The position numbers and the translations under genes were made by a program. DNA of 64,000 bases from Mesorhizobium sp. GbtcB19. Its GTDB lineage: Bacteria > Pseudomonadota > Alphaproteobacteria > Rhizobiales > Rhizobiaceae. The notes under the pieces were generated by a model. It saw nothing but the letters and a program-made list of their open reading frames with translations. It was not told the DNA's origin and did not search any database. This document shows, piece after piece, positions 57,318 to 64,000 of the stretch; position 1 is the stretch's first letter; every line of letters starts with the position of its first letter. Location: the NCBI RefSeq assembly GCF_019091085.1, contig NZ_JAGXJY010000005.1, positions 295,149 through 359,148 on the forward strand. The letters run 5' to 3'.

Positions 57318-58802
57318 ATGTCCTTCCAAAAACTCGACGAACTCGGCCACAAGCTCGAAGCGCTGGAACATGCACTCGCCATCCTCGGCGCCGACGAGGC
57401 GACGCATATGGCCGTCGGCGGCGGCGAGAAGCGCGCCGAGGCGATGTCCTCGCTTGCCGGCATGCTGCATCGTCAGGCGACCGCGCCCGAGATCGGCGAC
57501 TGGATCGCCGCCGCCGAAGCCGAGCCGCTCGGCGAAGAGCAGCGGGCGGCCGTGCGGGAGTTGCGCCGGCAATACACCAACCTCACCTGCCTGCCGGTCG
57601 AATTCGTCGAGCGCCAGACGGTGGCGCGCATGCGCTCCGAGCAGCTCTGGCGCGACCTGCGCGCCAAGAACGATTGGGCGGGCTTCCTGCCGGCGCTGGA
57701 AGGCGTCGTCGCCCTGGTGCGCGAGGAAGCCGCCTTGCGCGCCGACGCGCTCGGCCTCGCCCCCTATGACGCGCTGATGGAGCAGTATGATCCCGGCAAC
57801 CGCGCCGCCGATATCACGCCGGTGTTTGCCGAGCTGAAGGCCTTCCTCAAGGATTTCCTGCCGCACGCGCTCGCCGTGCAGGATGCGCGGCTGGCGAAGC
57901 ATCCCATGAAGCCGTTGTCGGGCAGCTATGCCGTCGACCGCCAGCGCGAGCTCGGCCTCGCCATGATGGCCGCTGTCGGCTTCGACCTCACCCGTGGCTC
58001 GCTGTCGGTGTCGCACCATCCCTTCTGCGGCGGCGTGCCGAGCGACGTGCGCATCACCACCCGCTACAAGACCTCCGATTTCCTGTCGGCGCTGATGGGC
58101 GTGCTGCACGAGACAGGCCACGCGCTCTACGAACAGAACCTGCCCAAAGCCTGGTCGCATTGGCCGCTCGGCAAGGCGCGCGGCATGGCCGTGCATGAGA
58201 GCCAGAGCCTGTTCGTCGAGAAGCAGATCGGCCGCAACCCGGCCTTCTGGCGCTGGGCGCTGCCGGTGGTCGAAAAACATCTCGGCGAAGCCTGGTCGCT
58301 CGACGACATCCTGCCGCATGTCCACCATGTCGAGCGCGGCCTGATCCGTGTCGATGCAGACGAGGTCACCTACCCGCTGCACGTCATCTTGCGCTACGAG
58401 CTCGAACAGGAACTGGTGTCCGGCAGGCTGGAGGTCGCCGACCTGCCGGAGGCCTGGGATGCCAAGATGCGCGACTATCTCGGGCTGTCGACCATCGACA
58501 ACCCGGCCGACGGCCCGATGCAGGACGTGCATTGGCCGGGTGCCGCCTTCGGCTATTTCCCATCCTACACGCTGGGCGCCATGATGGCGGCGCAGCAATG
58601 GGCGGCCTTGACCAGGGAGCATCCGGCCGCCGACGCCGATCTTGCCAAGGGCGATTTCAGCGCCGTGAACGGATGGCGGCGCGACAGGATCTGGTCGCAA
58701 GGCTCGCGCTGGTCGACGCCGGAGCTGCTCGAGCGCGCCACCGGCGAGAAGCTCAACGCCGTTTACTTCACGCAGCACCTGCGCAAGCGCTACGGCAACT
58801 GA
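57318..58802 (+). CDS. M32 family carboxypeptidase (Taq type)
   Basis: A 494-residue helical metallocarboxypeptidase: zinc motif HETGH (264-268), HESQSLFVEKQIGR with the third ligand Glu, and the family sequences HPFCGGVPSDVRITTRY and DEVTYPLHVILRYELE. It trims C-terminal residues from peptides in the cytoplasm. Start at 57318 (MSFQKLDELGHKLEAL) matches the family; 20 upstream in-frame residues do not. Confidence 0.93.
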   Translation: MSFQKLDELGHKLEALEHALAILGADEATHMAVGGGEKRAEAMSSLAGMLHRQATAPEIGDWIAAAEAEPLGEEQRAAVRELRRQYTNLTCLPVEFVERQTVARMRSEQLWRDLRAKNDWAGFLPALEGVVALVREEAALRADALGLAPYDALMEQYDPGNRAADITPVFAELKAFLKDFLPHALAVQDARLAKHPMKPLSGSYAVDRQRELGLAMMAAVGFDLTRGSLSVSHHPFCGGVPSDVRITTRYKTSDFLSALMGVLHETGHALYEQNLPKAWSHWPLGKARGMAVHESQSLFVEKQIGRNPAFWRWALPVVEKHLGEAWSLDDILPHVHHVERGLIRVDADEVTYPLHVILRYELEQELVSGRLEVADLPEAWDAKMRDYLGLSTIDNPADGPMQDVHWPGAAFGYFPSYTLGAMMAAQQWAALTREHPAADADLAKGDFSAVNGWRRDRIWSQGSRWSTPELLERATGEKLNAVYFTQHLRKRYGN

Positions 58803-58916
58803 CGCACCCGTCGACGTCTGTCGAGCCACAGGCGCAAAACATGCGCGGCCGGGCTTTACTTTGGCGGGAAAGACTCTGACAAAGAGCCTGGTTGCGTCAA
58901 CGGGCTTGGATTGTTG

Positions 58917-61010
58917 GTGGGTAACAGTCTTCGCGGGGTCAGGTCTTTCCGCTGTCTCCTGCTCTTTTTGGTCTTGCTGGCAGGTCTGGTCTCGCCTGCG
59001 GGCGCCGATGAGATCGTGCGCAAGGGGCCGGAGGCGGACTGGATCAAGACGGTCGATATCCCGGCCGCCGATCCGGCGCGCGCCGACCGCATCAAGAACG
59101 GCATTTCATGGCTGCTGGCGGATGAGCAGATCGTCCATCGCGAGCACGGCTACGACGACTACTGGCGCTCGGCCTACAAAATAGTCGACCGCCCCGGCCT
59201 GGAACGGGGCGCCGGCATCGACCTGCAATTTGATCCCTCGCGCCACAGGGTCACGCTCAATCATCTGCGCGTCATCCGCGACGGCCAGGTGCTGGACCGG
59301 CTGGCCGACGTCAAGTTCGATATTTTCCGGCAGGAGAAGGACGCCGAGAAAGGCGTCTATGACGGCTGGCTGACCGCTCACGTCAACATCGACGACGTGC
59401 GCGTCGGCGATATCGTCGACTATGGCCAGACCTATGAGACCACGCCGCTCGTCGGCAAGGATCTGTTCTTCGACAGTTTCTCGACCGAGTGGGACGAGCC
59501 GGTCGGGCTGATCCGCACCAGCATCACCTGGCCGGCCGCGCAGCCGCTGGCGATCAAGCCGCGCGGCACCGACATCAAGCCCGTCGTCACCACGTCAGGA
59601 TCGGACACGGTCTATCTCTGGGAGATCGCCAATCCGAAGCCGGTCAAGGTCGAGGACAACCTGCCGGCGGAATTTCCGGCATGGGGATCGATCGACATCT
59701 CCTCGACCGCCAGCTGGCAGGGCGTGGTCGACGCCGTCCAGCCCTATTACAAGCCGGCGACCGCCTTCCCCGCCGCTTTCGCCGCGAAGCTGGACGAGAT
59801 CGCGGCCAAGCATCAGCAGCCCGAGGATCGCATGATCCAGGCGATGCGTCTCGTCCAGGACGAGATCCGCTATGTCAGCCTGTCGATGGGCTCAGGCTCC
59901 TACATTCCGCGCGATCCGGCCACCGTCATCCAGAGCGGCTTCGGCGATTGCAAGGACAAGGCCCTGCTTTTGGCTTCGGCGCTGCAGCGGCTGGGCGTCC
60001 CGGCGCAAGTGGCGTTGGCCGACCTCGACAAGGGACGGGCGCTGGACCAGCATCTGCCGGCAATCCACGCCTTCGACCATGCCATCGTCAAGGCGACGAT
60101 CGGCGCGAAGACCTATTGGCTCGACGCCACCAACTACCTGCAGGGCGGCGATGCCAGCGACTTCTGGCAGCCGGACTACGGCTTTGCCTTGCCGCTGTTC
60201 GGCAACGGTCAGCTGGAGAAGATGCCCAGTCAGCAGCTGACCGGCCCGTCGATCAAGGTCGCGGAGGACTTTTCCTTTCCCGACAAGCCTGACGGCCACC
60301 TGACGCTGGCGGTGCTTTCGACCTATGCCGGCGCCGACGCGGACGACATGCGCAGCAGCCTGGCCAGCCGCTCGCTGAGCGACCTGTCGGACTCCTATCT
60401 GAAATATTACAGCAAGCGTTATCCCGGCATTGAGAGCGCGGCCAAGCTGGAGATCTTCGACAATCGCGACGGCAACATCATCAATGTTCGCGAGAGCTAC
60501 CAGTTGCCGGCACAGGCGTTGGCCGCCAACGACCTCGCCAAGAACTTTCCGATCAAGGCGGCCGATCTCGGCACCGACCTGCCGACGCCGACCATGGTGG
60601 ATCGCGTCGGCCCGATCGCGCTGGGGCGGCCGATCTATCGCAGCCACGCCATCACGGTGAGCAATCTGAAGGCAAGGTTTTCCGGCGAGGAGATAAAGAA
60701 CGTCGTGACGCCCTATGTGTCGCTGAAATCATCGTGGAACAACACGCCGACCACCTTCGAGGTGAAGTGGGACTTCCGGACCCTGGCAACGCAGGTTCCA
60801 GCCAAGGCGATCGGGGACTATTTGAAGTCGGTCAAGGATCTCGGAGACAACACCGACTGGTCTTTCAACTTTGCCTATCGGGACGCGCCCGAAGACCCGG
60901 CGCCTGTCGCTGCTCCGGAGGACCGATCCAAACAGCAGGTCATTGGCGGCTTGCTGCTGGTCTCGATTTTTGTCGGCATACCGCTTTTCATGGCCTTGCG
61001 GCGCTGGTAG
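58917..61010 (+). CDS. DUF3857/transglutaminase-like exported protein
   Basis: About 697 residues. A signal peptide (LLLFLVLLAGLVSPAGA) precedes a DUF3857 beta-rich domain. A transglutaminase-like core follows with catalytic Cys near 345 (SGFGDCKDKALLLASALQRLG), His (IHAFDHAIVKA) and Asp (YWLDAT). A C-terminal membrane helix ends the chain (VIGGLLLVSIFVGIPLFMALRRW). Probably membrane-anchored with the catalytic domain in the periplasm; substrate unknown. Start is uncertain: GTG at 58917 or TTG at 58911, neither with a strong ribosome-binding site. Confidence 0.8.
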   Translation: MGNSLRGVRSFRCLLLFLVLLAGLVSPAGADEIVRKGPEADWIKTVDIPAADPARADRIKNGISWLLADEQIVHREHGYDDYWRSAYKIVDRPGLERGAGIDLQFDPSRHRVTLNHLRVIRDGQVLDRLADVKFDIFRQEKDAEKGVYDGWLTAHVNIDDVRVGDIVDYGQTYETTPLVGKDLFFDSFSTEWDEPVGLIRTSITWPAAQPLAIKPRGTDIKPVVTTSGSDTVYLWEIANPKPVKVEDNLPAEFPAWGSIDISSTASWQGVVDAVQPYYKPATAFPAAFAAKLDEIAAKHQQPEDRMIQAMRLVQDEIRYVSLSMGSGSYIPRDPATVIQSGFGDCKDKALLLASALQRLGVPAQVALADLDKGRALDQHLPAIHAFDHAIVKATIGAKTYWLDATNYLQGGDASDFWQPDYGFALPLFGNGQLEKMPSQQLTGPSIKVAEDFSFPDKPDGHLTLAVLSTYAGADADDMRSSLASRSLSDLSDSYLKYYSKRYPGIESAAKLEIFDNRDGNIINVRESYQLPAQALAANDLAKNFPIKAADLGTDLPTPTMVDRVGPIALGRPIYRSHAITVSNLKARFSGEEIKNVVTPYVSLKSSWNNTPTTFEVKWDFRTLATQVPAKAIGDYLKSVKDLGDNTDWSFNFAYRDAPEDPAPVAAPEDRSKQQVIGGLLLVSIFVGIPLFMALRRW

Positions 61011-61058
61011 CCGCGCGGCGCGATGGATGCCTACCCAGAATGCGTGGCCCGAGCGCTT

Positions 61059-62861
61059 TTACTCCGCCGCGCCCTTGAAAGCGCCGGCGCCCGTCTCGAA
61101 CTGCAGCTTGGCGAGCCGCGCATAAATGCCGCCCTTGGCGACCAGGCTCTGGTGCGTGCCTTCCTCGACGATGCGCCCGCCTTCCATGACCAGGATGCGG
61201 TCGGCCTTGAGCACGGTCGCCAGCCTATGTGCGATGACGATGGTGGTGCGGCCGCGCATCAGCCGCTCCAGCGCCCTTTGCACCAGCGTCTCGCTTTCGG
61301 CGTCGAGCGCCGAGGTCGCTTCGTCGAGCAAGAGGATCGGCGCGTCGCGCAGGATGGCGCGGGCGATCGCGATGCGCTGGCGCTGGCCGCCGGACAGCGT
61401 CACGCCGCGCTCGCCGACCTGGCTGTCATAGCCTCTGTCGAGCCTGGCGATGAATTCGTCCGCAAGGGCTGCCTTGGCCGCGGCCTCGATCTCGGCCTCG
61501 CTGGCGCCCTGCCGACCGAAGCCGATATTGTCGCGCACGCTGGCGGCGAAGATGGTGACGTCCTGCGGCACGATGGCGATGCGCTGGCGGATGGCGGCGG
61601 GATCGGCCTCGCGCACGTCGACGCCATCAATGACGATGCGTCCGGTCTCTGGATCGTAGAAGCGCAGGATCAGCGAGAAGACGGTGCTCTTGCCGGCGCC
61701 CGAAGGCCCGACGATCGCCACCGTCTCGCCGGGCTTCACCTGGAAGCTCAGGCCATGCACGGCGGCCCGGTCCGGCCGCGCCGGATAGGAGAAGGAGACA
61801 TCGTCGAAGCTGATCGCGCCCTTGGCCGTGGCCGGCAGGGGAAGCGGATCGACCGGCGGCTGGATCGCCGGCGTCTCGGCCAGGATCTCCGTCAGCCGCT
61901 CGGCGGCGCCCGCCGCCTGCGACAGCTCGCTCCACACTTCCGACAGCGCGCCGAGCGCGCCGGCTGCAAACACCGAATAGAGCAGGAACTGGCTGAGCGT
62001 GCCCGGCGACAGCGTGCCGGCAAGCACGTCGCGCGAGCCGAACCACAGCACCGCCACCACCGAGGAAAAGATCATGAAGATGGCGAAGAAGGTGAGGAAG
62101 GAGCGCGCGAACACCGAGGCCCGCGCCGCCTCGAAGGCGGCATCGACGGCGCTGGCGAAGCGGCCGGTGACCAGCTTCTCGTTGGTGAAGGCTTGCAGCG
62201 TGCGCACCGCGCCGATCTGCTCGCTGGCATAGGCGGTGGCTTCGGCGAGCGTATCCTGCGCCTGCCGGGACTTGCGCCGCACCGAGCGGCCGAAGGCGAC
62301 CAGCGGCAGCACGATCAGCGGAATGGCGGCGATCACCAGGGCGGAAAGTTTTGGGCTGGTAACGACCATCATCGCCACCGCGCCGAGGCCGAGGATGACA
62401 TTGCGCAGCGCCACCGAAGCGGTGGCGCCGACCGCCGACTTCACCTGCGTGGTGTCGGCGGCAAGCCGCGACACGATCTCGCCCGAATGTGAGCGATCGA
62501 AAAACGCCGGCGACAGCGTCGTGACGTGGGAGAAAACGTCGCGGCGGATGTCGGCCACGACCCGTTCGCCAAGCGTGATGACGAAATAGTAGCGGCTGGC
62601 CGACGCGGCCGCGAGCAGCGCCGCCATCAAAACCAGCGCCGCGAAATATTCCGCGATGAAGGTCGAGCCCGAGGCCTGGAAACCATGGTCGATCATGCGC
62701 CGCACGGCCATCGGCAGGGCGAGCGTGGTCACCGCCGCGACGATCAGCGAGATGATGGCGCCGACCACAAGCTTGCGGTAGCGGGTGATGTAGGGGAAAA
62801 GGCTGCGGAGCGGCCGGACCGAGCGCCTGCGCTCGTCTCCACTGACACCGATATCCGCCAT
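61059..62861 (-). CDS. ABC exporter, fused permease-ATPase (MsbA-like)
   Basis: A 600-residue half-transporter. An N-terminal six-helix membrane domain (residues ~20-310) is followed by an ATPase with Walker A GPSGAGKST, Q-loop IAIVPQDVTIF, signature LSGGQRQR, Walker B PILLLDEATSALD and H-loop IAHRLAT. It probably works as a homodimer exporting lipids or drugs. AGAGGAAAC precedes the ATG at 62861. Divergent from rpmE. Confidence 0.92.
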   Translation of the reverse strand: MADIGVSGDERRRSVRPLRSLFPYITRYRKLVVGAIISLIVAAVTTLALPMAVRRMIDHGFQASGSTFIAEYFAALVLMAALLAAASASRYYFVITLGERVVADIRRDVFSHVTTLSPAFFDRSHSGEIVSRLAADTTQVKSAVGATASVALRNVILGLGAVAMMVVTSPKLSALVIAAIPLIVLPLVAFGRSVRRKSRQAQDTLAEATAYASEQIGAVRTLQAFTNEKLVTGRFASAVDAAFEAARASVFARSFLTFFAIFMIFSSVVAVLWFGSRDVLAGTLSPGTLSQFLLYSVFAAGALGALSEVWSELSQAAGAAERLTEILAETPAIQPPVDPLPLPATAKGAISFDDVSFSYPARPDRAAVHGLSFQVKPGETVAIVGPSGAGKSTVFSLILRFYDPETGRIVIDGVDVREADPAAIRQRIAIVPQDVTIFAASVRDNIGFGRQGASEAEIEAAAKAALADEFIARLDRGYDSQVGERGVTLSGGQRQRIAIARAILRDAPILLLDEATSALDAESETLVQRALERLMRGRTTIVIAHRLATVLKADRILVMEGGRIVEEGTHQSLVAKGGIYARLAKLQFETGAGAFKGAAE

Positions 62862-63066
62862 GAGCGTTTCCTCTGGCCGCTTGCCGGTACTGCGCTTCAA
62901 TATGCGCCGCGGCGGCCTTGTGATTCAATTCCGGCTGATGTATAGGCTCGCCGACCGTTTTAGAAGCCGTGGCTTTTCATTAGCTGCGGCTTCGAGTTTT
63001 AAAAAGGGGCGCATCGACGCAGGCCTTTAGGCCCGTCACCAGCGCCGGCAGCCAGGAAACACGACA

Positions 63067-63288
63067 ATGAAGGCCGATATCCATCCCGACTACCACACCA
63101 TCAAGGTCGTCATGACCGATGGCACCGAATACCTGACCCGTTCGACCTGGGGCAAGGAAGGCGACACGATGAACCTCGACATCGACCCGACCACGCACCC
63201 GGCCTGGACCGGCGGCCAGCAGACCCTGCTCGACCGCGGCGGCCGCCTGTCGAAGTTCAAGAAGCGTTTCGAGGGTTTCGGCCTCTAA
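63067..63288 (+). CDS. rpmE: 50S ribosomal protein bL31
   Basis: A 73-residue protein starting [22 protein letters not shown] and ending [12 protein letters not shown]. It lacks the CxxC zinc cysteines, so it is the zinc-independent form, as in most alphaproteobacteria. AGGAAACACGAC precedes the ATG; a terminator follows. Confidence 0.96.
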   Translation: MKADIHPDYHTIKVVMTDGTEYLTRSTWGKEGDTMNLDIDPTTHPAWTGGQQTLLDRGGRLSKFKKRFEGFGL

Positions 63289-63313
63289 GCCTACCTCCGC
63301 TTTGTCGCAGATC

Positions 63314-63341
63314 AAAAACCCGCCTTCGAGGCGGGTTTTTT
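63314..63341 (+). terminator. rpmE terminator
   Basis: ACCCGCC-TTCGA-GGCGGGT stem followed by a T run; flanking A and T tracts make it work in both directions. Confidence 0.92.
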
Positions 63342-63444
63342 GTTGGCCACTGTTATTCAGCCGCCAGTGTTGCGTCCCCGGGGCCGGCTCCTGAAGCCGG
63401 CACGTCGTCGCCTTCTTTTAAACCCGCGGACTGCCGTGAATTGA

Positions 63445-63864
63445 TCAGGCGGGGATCAGTCCGTGGCGGAGCATGATCTCGCCTGCCTTGGCGAGGTCCG
63501 GTTTGCCCGGCACGTTCACCACTTCGGCAATTTCCTCGAAGTAGCGGCGCCCAATCGTGCCTGGCGTCATGCTCGCCAGGACCTTTGCCGTGTCGTCATG
63601 CAGGTTTTCGTGATGATGCACTGCCCCACGGGGAATGAATATGGCATCGCCGGCGCGAATCTCACGCGTTTGCCCGTCAACGATGACGGTGAGCGTGCCC
63701 TCGAGGCCATAGAGGAATTCATCGGCATCCCGGTGATGATGCGCAGCGGGGACACGCGCCCGCGACGGCACCGTGAATTCAAACACGGTGGCGCCAACCT
63801 CGCTGACGAGAAAGCGCAGTTCGAGTTGCCCGATCCGTACGATGTCGTTTTGTAGCGCTTCCAT
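63445..63864 (-). CDS. Cupin-domain protein
   Basis: A 139-residue single-domain cupin. Motif 1 has three His and a Glu (HHHRDADEFLYGLEG) and motif 2 has RGAVHHHENL, giving a plausible metal site. Such proteins range from dioxygenases to sensors; no substrate can be read. GGGGAGACG precedes the ATG at 63864. Two operator palindromes lie just upstream, between it and a divergent regulator-like gene. Confidence 0.85.
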   Translation of the reverse strand: MEALQNDIVRIGQLELRFLVSEVGATVFEFTVPSRARVPAAHHHRDADEFLYGLEGTLTVIVDGQTREIRAGDAIFIPRGAVHHHENLHDDTAKVLASMTPGTIGRRYFEEIAEVVNVPGKPDLAKAGEIMLRHGLIPA

Positions 63865-63880
63865 TGAACGTCTCCCCAAT

Positions 63881-63917
63881 GTAAAGTAGCTTTACATCTT
63901 CCGTAAAGTGACTTTAC
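63881..63917. promoter_or_regulatory. Double operator between cupin gene and divergent regulator
   Basis: GTAAAGTAGCTTTAC (63881-63895) and GTAAAGTGACTTTAC (63903-63917): two near-identical 15 bp palindromes whose starts are 22 bp apart, i.e. on the same helix face. Confidence 0.75.
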
Positions 63918-63921
63918 AAAA

Positions 63922-64000
63922 ATGTCAATCCTCCCGCCTCCGGATTCCATGCCTGGCCCGCCGTTCTTCGGAGCGCTGCTGCGCGTTGTCTGGCAGCATG
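63922..64000 (+). CDS. Start of a probable MarR-like regulator, cut by the window edge
   Basis: An open frame from the ATG at 63922 runs to the end of the window (26 codons). It contains PPFFGALLRVVWQH, which resembles the first helix of MarR-type winged-helix regulators. It starts four bases past the double operator, so it may be near-leaderless, or the ATG at 63949 is used. Identity is tentative. Confidence 0.5.
   Translation, partial: MSILPPPDSMPGPPFFGALLRVVWQH

Overview
This 64 kb window is high-GC alphaproteobacterial chromosome. The closest fit is a Rhizobiales bacterium of the Mesorhizobium/Phyllobacteriaceae type. Supporting signs are the ruvCAB-ybgC-tolQRAB-pal-cpoB-tilS-ftsH-glmM backbone, CarD/CdnL beside FdxA, an RcdA (CtrA proteolysis) homologue, Omp25-like porins, a GGAAC-N17-CGTT (EcfG-type) promoter in front of rpoH, and many rhizobial intergenic palindromes (GCATGATCCCGA...AACCGGTTTTCGG type). 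I saw no rRNA, tRNA, CRISPR array, prophage or insertion sequence. Almost everything is core or conserved chromosomal content, with a few small insertions.

Layout. 0-2.4 kb: helicase tail, S4-domain protein, FdxA, CarD. 2.4-7.1 kb: flavin amine oxidase, polar amino-acid ABC transporter, RpoH. 7.1-13.4 kb: M48 lipoprotein protease, thiamine importer thiBPQ under a TPP riboswitch, thiamine pyrophosphokinase. 13.4-19 kb: ABC-F ATPase, ccdAB toxin-antitoxin pair, a repeat-rich membrane protein, purA. 19.4-24.8 kb: SH3 protein, serCA with a structured leader, two porin-like outer-membrane proteins. 25.2-45 kb: the glmM to ruvC cell-envelope/recombination backbone on the minus strand, interrupted three times: two secreted disulfide-repeat paralogues between ftsH and glmM, a GH5-GST-metallophosphoesterase group between ybgC and ruvB, and a VapBC pair between ruvA and ruvC. 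45-49.4 kb: glycosyltransferase, rcdA, a probable small RNA, DUF2269 and TSUP membrane proteins, a broken acetyltransferase. 49.5-55.8 kb: ThiE-like protein, Sel1 protein, EF-P, inositol monophosphatase, hemolysin III, and a MotA/MotB-like pair. 56-64 kb: small exported protein, DUF1304, M32 carboxypeptidase, transglutaminase-like protein, ABC exporter, L31, a cupin, and the start of a divergent regulator.

The most interesting layer is regulatory. Perfect CtrA boxes (TTAA-N7-TTAAC) lie upstream of rcdA, of a candidate small RNA beside it, and of both outer-membrane protein genes; one-mismatch versions precede pal and tolQ. This suggests that cell-cycle control of envelope genes runs through the window, including a CtrA-RcdA feedback loop. 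Other visible control elements are a Shine-Dalgarno-sequestering TPP riboswitch platform, a serC leader whose hairpin loop carries the ribosome-binding site, an operator palindrome overlapping the vapB ribosome-binding site, and a two-site operator between the cupin gene and its divergent neighbour. All functional calls come from reading motifs; no database search was possible.
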